The notes beneath the pieces are model-generated. The model did not search any database. It was given only the letters and a program-made list of their open reading frames with translations, and was not told the DNA's origin. From Parvibaculum sp039680535 (GTDB lineage: Bacteria > Pseudomonadota > Alphaproteobacteria > Parvibaculales > Parvibaculaceae): DNA of 64,000 nucleotides. The stretch is taken from contig NZ_JBDKSS010000017.1 of assembly GCF_039680535.1 (NCBI RefSeq), forward strand, positions 1 to 64,000. The letters are read 5' to 3'. Shown piece by piece: positions 26,241 to 34,486 of the stretch. The translations under genes and the position numbers were made by a program. How positions within the stretch are numbered: the first letter of the stretch is position 1; each line of letters begins with the position of its first letter.

Positions 26241-26858
26241 CTATCCCTCCGCGACGCCCCAATAGTTGAAGCCCGCGATGCGGGGCGTCGAGGGAAGATA
26301 CATGGTCTGGAGATCGGCAATCCTGAAACCGCCACGCTCGACGAGCTCAGGAATACGCCGGTTGAGATTGCAACCGCCGAAAAGTAAGCGCCAGACAGGA
26401 TTGACGCGGTTCTGCCACTTCAGCACATCCGTATCGGGCGCTGCGCCATGCTCACAGAAAACGAGCTTGCCGCCCGGCTTCAGCACACGGCGCATGCCTT
26501 CAAGGGCCTTCACCGGGTCCGGGATCGTGCAAAGGCTGAAGGTCATGAGCACCGTATCGACGCTCCTGTCATCGAGCGGGATCAGTTCCCCTGGCAATCC
26601 GACGAACTCGACAGGAAACGGAAGATCCTTCGCACGCTCGCCCGCAAGCTTCCAGGACGCCTCGGAAGGATCGAGACCGATCACCTTCTTCACCTTGGCG
26701 GGATCGTAATAAGGAAGATTGAGCCCGGTACCGATGCCAATTTCCAGCACCGTTCCCTCCGCCATGGGCACCACCTTCTTGCGTTGATAGCGGATCGGCT
26801 TCGAACCGCAGGCGCAGTTGATGATGTGCGGAACGATGTGCTTCTCGTAAAACCCCAT
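26241..26858 (-). CDS. Class I SAM-dependent methyltransferase
   Basis: A 205-residue methyltransferase with motif I VLEIGIGTGLNLPYY, motif post-I VIGLDPSEAS, and the motif IV-V region VLMTFSLCTIPDPVKALEGM. It resembles UbiE/COQ5-like and phosphatidylethanolamine-type small methyltransferases that begin with FYEKHIVPHII. An N-terminal cluster CACGS and a CEHG segment near residue 137 are present. Substrate unknown. It sits 23 bases upstream of the flavin reductase-like gene on the same strand. Confidence 0.85.
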   Translation of the reverse strand: MGFYEKHIVPHIINCACGSKPIRYQRKKVVPMAEGTVLEIGIGTGLNLPYYDPAKVKKVIGLDPSEASWKLAGERAKDLPFPVEFVGLPGELIPLDDRSVDTVLMTFSLCTIPDPVKALEGMRRVLKPGGKLVFCEHGAAPDTDVLKWQNRVNPVWRLLFGGCNLNRRIPELVERGGFRIADLQTMYLPSTPRIAGFNYWGVAEG

Positions 26859-26906
26859 GACGCTCTCCCCGTTCTCATTTTCAGGGATTATGGGCGTCGG
26901 CGTCGC

Positions 26907-27794
26907 TCAACGCCACTCGGAAACGCCGAAGCGCACAAGGCGATTGCCGTCGACCGGACCAAGCGTGCGGCCGCGCCCCTTGAGCGCCAGCGCGGCGGCG
27001 CGAAGCAGGCGCTTTTCGCGGAGCTGACTTGCACGCTTCATCCCGCTGGAAAGCACATCCCAGATCGTCTCCGGCGCAAGCAATCCGACATGTCCGGCTA
27101 GCGCCCTGCCTTCGACAGCGCGGGCCACGAGCGGATCGGCGATCCGCCCTCTCCTGTGCGGCGCGCCAGCCTCTCTCGTCCCGTCGGCCACATAGGCCGC
27201 GGCAAGCGAAGCGAGAGCGGCGCTTTTCGCATGAAGCGCCACGCGGTCGGCAACTCCGGATGACGGAAAATGCGCATATGCGCCGAACAGCGCTACGCCG
27301 CCCGATTGCCCATCGCCCAACATGCGCAGGAACTCGCCGGTCACGAGCGGCAGCGAGAGATCGGCAGGCAGAACCGCCCCACCCCCGACGTGAAAGGAAA
27401 GCGCATCGCCGAGCGAGACGACAACGATGTCGCAAGCTCCTGCATTCCTCATCGCCTCCGCGACCACGTCGCAAACCGCACCAGGCAACGCGACGAGCAG
27501 AGGCGGCAGATCCGACGGCTGCGCCGTGGGAACAGCCTGTGCCATGGCACGCATCGCATCAGATGCCAGCCGTCCGGCATGACCACGCGGCAGGAGATCG
27601 AGTGAGCTTCGGGCATTCGCGATGAGTTCGGCATCCGCCATGAGCGTTGCGGCAGTCTCGCGGGCGGCATCGAACCCCGCATCGAGCGCCGCATGCGCAC
27701 CCTCGCCGATAGCGGCAAGGCGCATCAGGCCCGGCCAGAGCTCGAAACTCTTTTCCAGATATGTCTCGGTCTTGAGCATGGCTTGTTTTCGCAA
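26907..27794 (-). CDS. Hypothetical protein, family not recognised
   Basis: About 295 residues, rich in Ala and Leu, no signal peptide or clear TM segment. Two stretches look structured: SDLPPLLVALPGAVCDVVAE then DIVVVSLGDALSFHVGGG, and a basic C-terminal helical part (GMKRASQLREKRLLRAAALA). I do not recognise the family. The start is uncertain: a TTG at 27794 is preceded by GGGAGGTG, an ATG at 27779 has no ribosome binding site, and an upstream start at 27839 would overlap the preceding DUF3574 gene. Confidence 0.6.
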   Translation of the reverse strand: MRKQAMLKTETYLEKSFELWPGLMRLAAIGEGAHAALDAGFDAARETAATLMADAELIANARSSLDLLPRGHAGRLASDAMRAMAQAVPTAQPSDLPPLLVALPGAVCDVVAEAMRNAGACDIVVVSLGDALSFHVGGGAVLPADLSLPLVTGEFLRMLGDGQSGGVALFGAYAHFPSSGVADRVALHAKSAALASLAAAYVADGTREAGAPHRRGRIADPLVARAVEGRALAGHVGLLAPETIWDVLSSGMKRASQLREKRLLRAAALALKGRGRTLGPVDGNRLVRFGVSEWR

Positions 27795-27825
27795 GGACAC
27801 CTCCCGCTGTCCAGAAGCCAAGGCG

Positions 27826-28215
27826 TCACTCCACGACATTCACCGGCTGGTCCGTCTGCAGGACGGACTGCTGGCGGAAGCGCTTCACATAAGCCTCCCG
27901 GATATCCGCAATCGCCTTCGCGGTCGCGGCCGTTTCCGGATGAACGATGATGACGATGCGCGCCGGCTCCGAGATGATCCTGGCCGATTGGCCCTTCGGA
28001 TCGCGCCATTGCCCTGTGCCGCTCAGGACCGTGAGCCCGTCGGGAAAACGAGGGGTCACCGTCTCGGCGAGAAAGCGGGTCCATTGCCGCTCGCTGACGC
28101 GGCCGCCACCGGGCATTCCCAGGCCGAAATAGAGCTTGGTCTCGATCGCGGCCGAACCCGCCAGAGCCGGCATCGCCAGAACGAGCAGAAGAAAAATGAA
28201 GACGAACCGCTTCAT
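27826..28215 (-). CDS. Secreted DUF3574-type protein
   Basis: A 129-residue protein with a cleavable signal peptide (MKRFVFIFLLLVLAMPALAG) and a mature domain TKLYFGLGMPGGGRVSERQW, TPRFPDGLTVLSGTGQWRDP, then EPARIVIIVHPETA, which I recognise as DUF3574. Function is not established. It is probably periplasmic. It lies six bases from a small membrane protein gene upstream and is followed by the unrecognised gene, so the three may form an operon. Confidence 0.75.
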   Translation of the reverse strand: MKRFVFIFLLLVLAMPALAGSAAIETKLYFGLGMPGGGRVSERQWTRFLAETVTPRFPDGLTVLSGTGQWRDPKGQSARIISEPARIVIIVHPETAATAKAIADIREAYVKRFRQQSVLQTDQPVNVVE

Positions 28216-28221
28216 ACGAAT

Positions 28222-28428
28222 TCAGCCCTGCTCCTGCTCGACCTTCTTCTTGAACCAGGCGATCGCAAAAGCGGCGCCCGGCCAGAGATAGCTGATGCCC
28301 ATGAGCGGACGGAAGAAATGCGAGGGGATCTGGAACTTGAAGAGGAAAGACGCCATCACGACAGCAAGCGAAGCAAGGCTGATTGCGAGGGCGAGATAGC
28401 TGATGCGGAGCGCGGTCTGGTAGGTCAT
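28222..28428 (-). CDS. Small two-TM membrane protein
   Basis: A 68-residue protein with two predicted TM helices (ISYLALAISLASLAVVMASF and FFRPLMGISYLWPGAAFAIA) and a charged C-terminal tail KKKVEQEQG. No family recognised. It is six bases upstream of the DUF3574 gene on the same strand. Confidence 0.6.
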   Translation of the reverse strand: MTYQTALRISYLALAISLASLAVVMASFLFKFQIPSHFFRPLMGISYLWPGAAFAIAWFKKKVEQEQG

Positions 28429-28484
28429 GCGTAAATTATGGCATGCCCCGCCGCGCTCCGCATCATTTGCGATCCGTCAAAATC

Positions 28485-29516
28485 TCAGGCGACGCCGAGC
28501 TTCTTCTGCAGGCTCGTCGACGAGGTCGTGTACTGGAACGTGATCTTCGCATCGGGATTGACGATGCGGGCCGCCGCCTGCGCCATCAGCGCCACCTCGT
28601 GGAACCCCGACAGGATCAGCTTCAACTTGCCCGGATAGGTGTTGATGTCGCCGACAGCGAAGATGCCAGGCGCATTGGTCGCGAATTTCTCGGTATCGAC
28701 CGGGATGAGGTTCTCATGCAGGTTGAGGCCCCAGTTCGCGATCGGGCCGAGCTTCATCGTGAGGCCGAAGAAGGGCAGCAGCGTATCGCAGGCAACGTCG
28801 AACTCGACATTGTCATTGCCTTTGATCGTCACGCCTTCGAGCTGGCCGTTGGCGCCGTGCAGCTTCGTCACCTGGCCGAGATGGAACTTCATCTTCTCTT
28901 CCTGCACGAGGCGATGCATCTCGTTCACGGAAGCGGGCGCTGCGCGGAAGCCGTCACGGCGATGGATGAGCTGCATGGAAGCGGCGATGGGCTGGAGATT
29001 GATCGTCCAGTCGAGCGCGCTATCGCCGCCGCCCGAAATCAGAACATTCTTGCCACGGAAGTTCTCCATCTTCTTCACTGCATAGAAGACGGACTTGCCC
29101 TCATATTCTTCGATACCGGGAATGGGCGGACGCTTCGGCTGGAAGCTGCCGCCGCCGGCCGCAATCACGATGACCTTTGTGTGGAAGGTCAGTCCGCCAT
29201 CGGTCTTCACGATCCAGCTGCCGTCTTCCTGGCGCTCGACCTGCTCGACCTGCTCACTGAAATGGAATTGCGGGTTGAAGGGCGCCGCCTGCTCCATCAG
29301 CCGGTCGGTGAGTTCCTGACCGGTGACGAGCGGAAGGCCCGGAATGTCGTAGATCGGCTTTTCAGGATAGAGCTCGGCGCACTGCCCGCCCGGACGATCC
29401 AGAATGTCGACGAGATGGACCTTGAGATCGAGAAGGCCAAGCTCGAAAACTGCAAAGAGGCCCACGGGGCCCGCACCGATAATGACTACGTCTGTCGTGA
29501 TCGTCTCTTCAGCCAT
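28485..29516 (-). CDS. Ferredoxin-NADP+ reductase, thioredoxin-reductase-like (type 2)
   Basis: A 343-residue flavoprotein. FAD Rossmann motif VVIIGAGPVGLFAVFELG is at the N-terminus, NAD(P) motif VLISGGGDSALDW near residue 160, and the FAD-closing GIFAVGDINTYPGKLKLI near the C-terminus. It lacks the CxxC of thioredoxin reductase, and the segments RPGGQCAELYPEKPIYDIPG and HRRDGFRAAPASV match YumC-type ferredoxin-NADP+ reductases. It should pass electrons from NADPH to ferredoxin; a [2Fe-2S] ferredoxin gene lies 0.6 kb away. I chose the ATG (MAEETITTDV); a GTG four codons earlier is possible. Confidence 0.88.
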   Translation of the reverse strand: MAEETITTDVVIIGAGPVGLFAVFELGLLDLKVHLVDILDRPGGQCAELYPEKPIYDIPGLPLVTGQELTDRLMEQAAPFNPQFHFSEQVEQVERQEDGSWIVKTDGGLTFHTKVIVIAAGGGSFQPKRPPIPGIEEYEGKSVFYAVKKMENFRGKNVLISGGGDSALDWTINLQPIAASMQLIHRRDGFRAAPASVNEMHRLVQEEKMKFHLGQVTKLHGANGQLEGVTIKGNDNVEFDVACDTLLPFFGLTMKLGPIANWGLNLHENLIPVDTEKFATNAPGIFAVGDINTYPGKLKLILSGFHEVALMAQAAARIVNPDAKITFQYTTSSTSLQKKLGVA

Positions 29517-29671
29517 CTCTGTCACCACTGATCCATCAGGGAAATAACAACAATTATATTGTGTTATTTTTTATATTTCACACCACGCGCGGCCTATATA
29601 GGTCGCCGCCGCGGCAACGCCAAGCGAAAACTGCAATGCCGACCTAAGCGCCTGCGCCCTATGGTTTTTCA

Positions 29672-29690
29672 TGAAATTCGAAAAATTTCA
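29672..29690. promoter_or_regulatory. Palindrome in promoter region of chorismate mutase gene
   Basis: TGAAATT (29672-29678) and AATTTCA (29684-29690) form a perfect inverted repeat with a 5-base spacer, 84 bases upstream of the chorismate mutase ATG, in an AT-rich 257-base divergent intergenic region that otherwise holds no gene. It could be an operator; no T-run follows, so a terminator is less likely. Confidence 0.3.
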
Positions 29691-29773
29691 CGAGTGACAT
29701 GGCGCTGTCTCGCACTATGTTGCACCGCATCGCAAGTGTGAGGATAAAGCGCGTCGCCGCCCGGGAGAGCAAC

Positions 29774-30106
29774 ATGGTCAAGTGTCACACAATGGCGGAA
29801 GTTCGGCGCGAGATCGACCGGATCGACCGGGATCTGGCGAAGTTGCTCGCCGAGCGGCAGGGCTATATCGAGCAGGCCGGGCAGATAAAGGGCGAACGCA
29901 GCGCCGTCCGCGACGAGGCCCGCATCGAGGACGTCGTGCAGAAGGCACTCGCGGCGGCGACACAATACGGCCTCTCCGCCGCAATTGCCGAGCCGGTGTG
30001 GCGGCTCCTCATCGAGAAGTCGATCGAGCACGAGTTCGCGGTCTTCGATGCGAAGACGCCAAGAAATGCTGGCTTCGACGCGAAGACGCGCAAAGCCGGC
30101 GAATAA
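29774..30106 (+). CDS. Chorismate mutase, AroQ type
   Basis: A 110-residue all-helical chorismate mutase. The N-terminal helix (VRREIDRIDRDLAKLLAERQ) supplies an active-site arginine and the loop GQIKGERSAVRDEARIEDVV follows, as in AroQ enzymes; the helix WRLLIEKSIEHEF closes the domain. It converts chorismate to prephenate for Phe/Tyr synthesis. The first in-frame ATG is 25 codons upstream, but the one chosen has a GGGAG ahead and the family length. The 18-residue tail after the domain (TPRNAGFDAKTRKAGE) is unusual and contains a duplicated FDAKT. Confidence 0.87.
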   Translation: MVKCHTMAEVRREIDRIDRDLAKLLAERQGYIEQAGQIKGERSAVRDEARIEDVVQKALAAATQYGLSAAIAEPVWRLLIEKSIEHEFAVFDAKTPRNAGFDAKTRKAGE

Positions 30107-30127
30107 CGATTAAGCGAAAAAAGCCCG

Positions 30128-30448
30128 TCAGAACTGCTTTTCAGGCGTCGTGACGACGAGGCCGTCGAGCGCGTCCGTGACCTTGATCTGGCAGGACAGG
30201 CGCGAGTTCTCGCGGACGTCGAAGGCGAAGTCGAGCATGTCTTCTTCCATGCTCTCGGGCTTGCCGACCTTATCCATCCACGCCGCATCGACATAGACAT
30301 GGCAGGTCGCGCAGGCGCAGGCGCCGCCGCAATCGGCATCGATGCCGGGGATCATGTTCTTGATCGCGGCTTCCATGACGGTCATGCCGTTCTCGACCTC
30401 GACGGGATGCTCCTTGCCGTCATGTTCCTTGAAGATGATCTTGGTCAT
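30128..30448 (-). CDS. [2Fe-2S] ferredoxin, adrenodoxin type
   Basis: A 106-residue ferredoxin with cluster ligands in CGGACACATC (C-x5-C-x2-C) and a fourth Cys in RLSCQIKV, the arrangement of adrenodoxin/putidaredoxin-like proteins. The acidic interaction helix ESMEEDMLDFA is present. It can serve a class I P450 or iron-sulfur cluster assembly. It is convergent with chorismate mutase and near the ferredoxin-NADP+ reductase gene. The P450 of this window is 27 kb away. Confidence 0.9.
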   Translation of the reverse strand: MTKIIFKEHDGKEHPVEVENGMTVMEAAIKNMIPGIDADCGGACACATCHVYVDAAWMDKVGKPESMEEDMLDFAFDVRENSRLSCQIKVTDALDGLVVTTPEKQF

Positions 30449-30690
30449 GTCTGATGCCGGATTCTTTAACAGTTATAAGGACTTGGACGTGACGCCGCGC
30501 GCCCCGCAGGCGAGCGTGACGTGGTGAGGTAGCATGCGGTTATGACGAGGTAAAGTGCGGTTTTGGAGAGGCAAAAAGGCGAGCAAAACGCGCCCCCGGC
30601 CGAAATCGCGATTCACTTCTTCGCCGCAGCGTCACGGGGCTAGCATAGGCTGACCGGAATCAGCCGAAAAACAATCCCCGGAGCCCGCCC

Positions 30691-32247
30691 ATGCCCTCGC
30701 CCGCCGCCCCGCTGAACATCCTCTTCATCACGGCCGACCAGTGGCGCGGCGAATGCCTGTCGACGCTCGGCCACCCGATGGTGAAGACGCCGAACCTCGA
30801 CGCGCTGGCAGCCGATGGCGTTCTCTTCAACCGGCACTATGCGAACGCAGTCCCCTGCGGCCCGTCGCGCGCCTCGCTGCACACGGGCATGTACCTCCAG
30901 AATCACCGCTCCGGCACCAACGGCACGCCGCTCGACGCCCGTCATACCAACTGGGCGAAGGAAGTGGCCCGCGCCGGCTACGATCCGGTCCTTTTCGGCT
31001 ACACGGACACGAGCCAGGACCCGCGCGAGGAAGACCCGGAAAGCCCGTGGCTGCGCACCTATGAAGGCCCCCTTCCCGGCATCCGCCCCGTCTGCATGAT
31101 GGGCACATGGCCAACGCCGTGGACGGACGATCTCGCGGCCAAGGGCTTCGCGGTGCCGGAAGACATCCGCCTCGCCTATGGCAAGCGCGAGCCCGGCGCG
31201 GACTATGAGGACGGCGCGGCGACGCCGAAGCCCCTCGTCTATCCGGCGGAGGAAGACGACACGGCCTTCCTCGTCAACCGGCTGATGGACTATATGGGAA
31301 GCGCCACGAAACCCTTCGTCGCGCATCTCTCGCTCCTGCGGCCGCACCCGCCCTTCGTCGCGCCGGAGCCCTGGAACGAGATGTACGATCCGGCGGACGT
31401 GCCGGGCTTCACTCGCACCGCGACGCCCGACGAAGAAGGCGCGCAGCACCCCTGGCTCGCGCATCAGCTTTCGCGCCGCCTCTTCCGCGCCTCATCGAAC
31501 GAGAAGAAGCTCCGCCGCATGAAGGCCGTCTATTACGGCCTCATGTCCCGCGTCGATGCGGAGATCGGCCGCCTCGTCGCCTTCCTGAAGGAAAGCGGCC
31601 TGTGGGAGCGCACGCTGATCGTCTTCACTTCGGATCATGGCGAGCAGATGGGCGACCACTGGCTCCTCGGCAAATGCGGCTATTTCGATGCGTCCTACCG
31701 CATTCCGCTCATCATCCGCGACCCGCGCAAAACGGCTGACGCCTCGCGCGGCCATGTCGTCACACGCTTCAGCGAGAATGTGGACATCATGCCCACCATG
31801 CTCGACGCGCTCGGCCTCGAAACGCCGGTGCAATGCGACGGCAAACCGCTGACGCCCTTCCTCGAAGGCCGCGAGGGATATGAGATGGGCGCCTCCGCGC
31901 CCGGGAAGTGGCGCGACGCTGCCCATTGGGAATTCGACTTCCGCGACCCCGCCGACGACGCGGCGGAACAGGCGCTCGACCTCACGCTTCATCAGTGTAC
32001 GATGAACATCATCCGCGACGAGAAATTCAAATATGTCCACTTCACGTCCCTGCCGCCGCTCCTCTTCGACCTCGAAAAGGACCCGCAGGAATTCGTGAAC
32101 CGCGCGAACGACCCCGCCTATCTCCCCGTGGTGCTGCAATACGCCCAGAAAATGCTCTCATGGCGCATGAACCATGACGAGCAGACGCTGACGCATATTT
32201 CGATAACGGATGACGGGCCGGTGGCGAGGGCGGCGGATAGGTGGTGA
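30691..32247 (+). CDS. Sulfatase-family hydrolase (arylsulfatase/phosphonate monoester hydrolase type)
   Basis: A 518-residue alkaline-phosphatase-superfamily enzyme. LNILFITADQWRGECL gives the first metal ligands; VPCGPSRASLHTG holds Cys56 in C-x-P-S-R, the formylglycine site; FTSDHGEQMGDHWLLGK holds later metal ligands. The overall length and the DQWRG start resemble phosphonate monoester hydrolases. No signal peptide, so cytoplasmic. Substrate unknown. Because formylglycine is required, a modifying enzyme is expected elsewhere. A REP pair follows. Confidence 0.88.
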   Translation: MPSPAAPLNILFITADQWRGECLSTLGHPMVKTPNLDALAADGVLFNRHYANAVPCGPSRASLHTGMYLQNHRSGTNGTPLDARHTNWAKEVARAGYDPVLFGYTDTSQDPREEDPESPWLRTYEGPLPGIRPVCMMGTWPTPWTDDLAAKGFAVPEDIRLAYGKREPGADYEDGAATPKPLVYPAEEDDTAFLVNRLMDYMGSATKPFVAHLSLLRPHPPFVAPEPWNEMYDPADVPGFTRTATPDEEGAQHPWLAHQLSRRLFRASSNEKKLRRMKAVYYGLMSRVDAEIGRLVAFLKESGLWERTLIVFTSDHGEQMGDHWLLGKCGYFDASYRIPLIIRDPRKTADASRGHVVTRFSENVDIMPTMLDALGLETPVQCDGKPLTPFLEGREGYEMGASAPGKWRDAAHWEFDFRDPADDAAEQALDLTLHQCTMNIIRDEKFKYVHFTSLPPLLFDLEKDPQEFVNRANDPAYLPVVLQYAQKMLSWRMNHDEQTLTHISITDDGPVARAADRW

Positions 32248-32264
32248 GAGGCTCCTCATCTCTT

Positions 32265-32356
32265 TAAGACGTGGATGGCCCGCATAAAGCGGGCCATGAC
32301 GTTCTTTCTTCACCTTATGCGTCATGGCCCGGCTTGTCCGGGCCATCCACGTCTTA
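32265..32356. repeat. REP-like inverted pair, left of GIY-YIG gene
   Basis: The element opens TAAGACGTGGATGGCCCG and closes with its exact 18-base reverse complement. Inside are two hairpins: GGCCCGC with GCGGGCC, and GGCCCGG with CCGGGCC. Single copies of the same unit lie at 32659-32694 and 33839-33874. Confidence 0.8.
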
Positions 32357-32368
32357 CATGATGAGCAT

Positions 32369-32659
32369 ATGAAGGGCGGTTGGGTTTACATCATGACGAA
32401 GAGACCGGATGGAACGCTTTATGTTGGCGTGACGTCCGATATCGCACGACGCGCGTGGGAGCACCGCGAGGGCATCTTCGAGGGGTTCACGAAGCAATAT
32501 GGATTGAAGCGTCTCGTTTATATGGAACGGCACGACGACATAGAGAGCGCTATACAGCGGGAGAGCCGGCTAAAAAAATGGCCGCGCGCCTGGAAGGTGC
32601 GTCTCATTCATGGCGTCAATGCTGACTGGGATGATCTTTACGAGACGTTGCAAAGGTGA
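32369..32659 (+). CDS. GIY-YIG nuclease superfamily protein
   Basis: A 96-residue small GIY-YIG protein: WVYIMTKRPDGTLYVGVTSD gives the split GIY..YIG motif (VYI and YVG), RRAWEHREG the conserved arginine/histidine region, and AIQRESRLKKWPRAWKVRLI the later catalytic-glutamate helix. Such stand-alone domains (YhbQ/UPF0213-like) have no firm role. The frame extends 15 codons upstream, but those codons are the REP palindrome, so I chose the ATG at MKGGWVYI. The stop codon abuts another REP unit, so the gene is framed by REPs. Confidence 0.85.
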   Translation: MKGGWVYIMTKRPDGTLYVGVTSDIARRAWEHREGIFEGFTKQYGLKRLVYMERHDDIESAIQRESRLKKWPRAWKVRLIHGVNADWDDLYETLQR

Positions 32660-32694
32660 AGACGTGGATGACCCGGACAAGCCGGGTCATGACG
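32659..32694. repeat. REP-like palindrome after GIY-YIG gene
   Basis: AAGACGTGGATGACCCGG, a short loop, then CCGGGTCATGACG: a 9-bp perfect stem (32668-32676 with 32682-32690). Same family as the left element; it begins on the last base of the GIY-YIG stop codon. Confidence 0.78.
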
Positions 32695-32790
32695 GTTTGG
32701 TAAGATGGTGTTTTCTCGCACTAGCGCACTCCCCGCCGACCGTGCATCATCCGGGGACGGATTGGACTTCGACAGACTGTGCGGGGGCGC

Positions 32791-33822
32791 ATGAGCGAAG
32801 AATTGGTTTGGGGGATTGTCTTTGTTTTGTCGGCGCTTGGCGGGATCGGGGGGCTGATCCTGCTGCATCGCTCCGCGCTCAACGACGCACTGACGCGGGC
32901 CACCCGAGACAAGCTTGATCAAATCGGGCAACTGAAAGATGCCGCCGACAAGGCGTCCGAGATCGCAGCGGCGGAACTTCAGGCGGCAGCAGCCCGGCTT
33001 GCCGAAGCGGACAAGACCGCGACGGCGACACGGGTAGCGCTGGAAGATCAGATTCAGGCGCTCGAGGGAAGCGTGAAGTCGCTTGAGAGCGAGGTTCGGG
33101 CGACGCAAGACACGTTAAGCGCAAAGGAAAGCGAGCTTCGGCCTTATCTTGCCAAGGAGCAAGGCTTGCGCGGCAGGCTCGATGCGATGAAAGCAGTCTG
33201 GCTCAGTCCGCAAATGGAAGAAGGGGACTGCCAGACCTTGTTGGCACGGAACCTCTGGGTTCTCTATCCCGACTATGTCGTAGACCATAGGTTTCACATC
33301 GACGGCGAGACATGGATTTCGACCGCATTCAAGAGCCACTTCGAACGCGACAGCGCGGACTGGGTGGACTCCGATAAGGCCTGGCGCCTTCGCGTGGGCG
33401 CTTCCTGCCAGCCAGATTTCTGCGGACCAGCCATCTCTACAGCCAGCTTCGACCAACCCGAAGATGTTTATCTCATCATCGAACTAAAGCGCCCCAACGT
33501 CACGATCTGCTGGGACCATATTGAGCAGGTGCATGCCTATGCCCTAAGCCTGATGCTCAATGTCGGCAAGAATCTGCGTGAAAAGCGGATCGACTGTCTG
33601 GTCATCGGCGGGGCACTCAGCGACGACGTCAACGACGCGCATCTGCGCTGGGGTAAGGAAGCGCATCATGCAATCCGCATCGTTCCGATGACCTATGCGC
33701 AGCTCCATGACCGCGCCTGCCGGATCGCGGCGCCCTTCCTCGACGGCGCATTCGCGGATGCGGAGGCTGCCGTGCCGCCTATAGCGCAGTTGGAGGAGGC
33801 TACCGAGGTGGCTGCGGCTTGA
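32791..33822 (+). CDS. Membrane-anchored coiled-coil protein with PD-(D/E)XK nuclease-like domain (Shedu/DUF4263-like)
   Basis: A 343-residue protein in three parts. Residues 5-26 form one TM helix (LVWGIVFVLSALGGIGGLIL). Residues 30-135 are an Ala/Glu/Lys-rich coiled coil. From about 145 comes TLLARNLWVLYPDY, then CQPDFCG with Asp209, and VYLIIELKRPNVTI with Glu231-x-Lys233: the D...E-x-K core of PD-(D/E)XK nucleases, followed by a helix with Gln246, HIEQVHAYALSL. This order resembles DUF4263/Shedu antiphage nucleases; that match is from memory. GGGGGC precedes the ATG. The gene stands alone between two REP units and appears less GC-rich than its neighbours (not computed). Confidence 0.7.
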   Translation: MSEELVWGIVFVLSALGGIGGLILLHRSALNDALTRATRDKLDQIGQLKDAADKASEIAAAELQAAAARLAEADKTATATRVALEDQIQALEGSVKSLESEVRATQDTLSAKESELRPYLAKEQGLRGRLDAMKAVWLSPQMEEGDCQTLLARNLWVLYPDYVVDHRFHIDGETWISTAFKSHFERDSADWVDSDKAWRLRVGASCQPDFCGPAISTASFDQPEDVYLIIELKRPNVTICWDHIEQVHAYALSLMLNVGKNLREKRIDCLVIGGALSDDVNDAHLRWGKEAHHAIRIVPMTYAQLHDRACRIAAPFLDGAFADAEAAVPPIAQLEEATEVAAA

Positions 33823-33838
33823 CCGGTCTGGCGCAAGG

Positions 33839-33874
33839 AAGACGTGGATGGCCCGGACGAGCCGGGCCATGACA
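33839..33874. repeat. REP-like palindrome after the nuclease-like gene
   Basis: AAGACGTGGATGGCCCGG, loop ACGAG region, then CCGGGCCATGAC; a 9-bp perfect stem. Same unit as those at 32265-32356 and 32659-32694. Confidence 0.78.
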
Positions 33875-33976
33875 GAAATGTAATAAAGCGAGCGGCGCTC
33901 GACCCTATTCGCGGGGGCTGAGACAAATCCCGCCGCCGTGGTAGTCTCCCGCCGAACAGCCTTCCAGGAGTTTGAA

Positions 33977-34375
33977 ATGGCGATGAAGACGATCGGGCGC
34001 GGTGTGGCGGTGGCGGCTCTGGCCTGTGCGGTGGCGCTGCCGGCGGCGGCGGCCAATATCAAGGCGCGGTTCGGGAACACCATGCTCGGCACGCGGCCCG
34101 ACGGCACGGTGCTGAAGCTCTATTACAACAAGGACCACAGCTTTTCGGGCGAGATCAAGGTGCCGGGCCGTGAAGGCGTCTTCGTGACCAAGGGCACGTG
34201 GCGGCTGGATGGCAAGAACCTCTGCGTGACGCCGGAAGGCCCGGAGGGCCAGAAGGGCGCGGAGAGCTGCACCCTGCTCAAGGGCGACAAGGTGGGCGAC
34301 ACCTGGAAGACGACCGTTCAGGGTACGGATGGAAAGCCCGTCGAGCAGACGGTGAAGATCGTCAAGGGGCGCTGA
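33977..34375 (+). CDS. Small secreted protein of unknown function
   Basis: A 132-residue protein with a signal peptide (GVAVAALACAVALPAAAA) and a beta-rich mature part: RFGNTMLGTRPDGTVLKLYY, GVFVTKGTWRLDGKNLCVTP and a Cys pair that could form a disulfide. The G-T-W-R-L-D-G-K-N-L-C pattern is common in small periplasmic proteins of alphaproteobacteria. No function known. AGGAG precedes the ATG; an earlier in-frame ATG adds 13 residues that do not look like a signal peptide. Confidence 0.75.
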   Translation: MAMKTIGRGVAVAALACAVALPAAAANIKARFGNTMLGTRPDGTVLKLYYNKDHSFSGEIKVPGREGVFVTKGTWRLDGKNLCVTPEGPEGQKGAESCTLLKGDKVGDTWKTTVQGTDGKPVEQTVKIVKGR

Positions 34376-34486
34376 TCCCGATCGGGACAGCCGGAATTTC
34401 CCGCGTCCCCCATGAAAAGCCGACGCATGCGCGCGCATTCGTGGCATAAGGATTTCAACGGGAAATCGGCCGGGATGGACTGAAAG

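Noticed and set aside
30527..30565. Two imperfect 18-base direct repeats between ferredoxin and sulfatase genes
   Set aside because: Four mismatches in 18 bases and no third copy; not enough to call a repeat element. I see nothing else in this 240-base gap.
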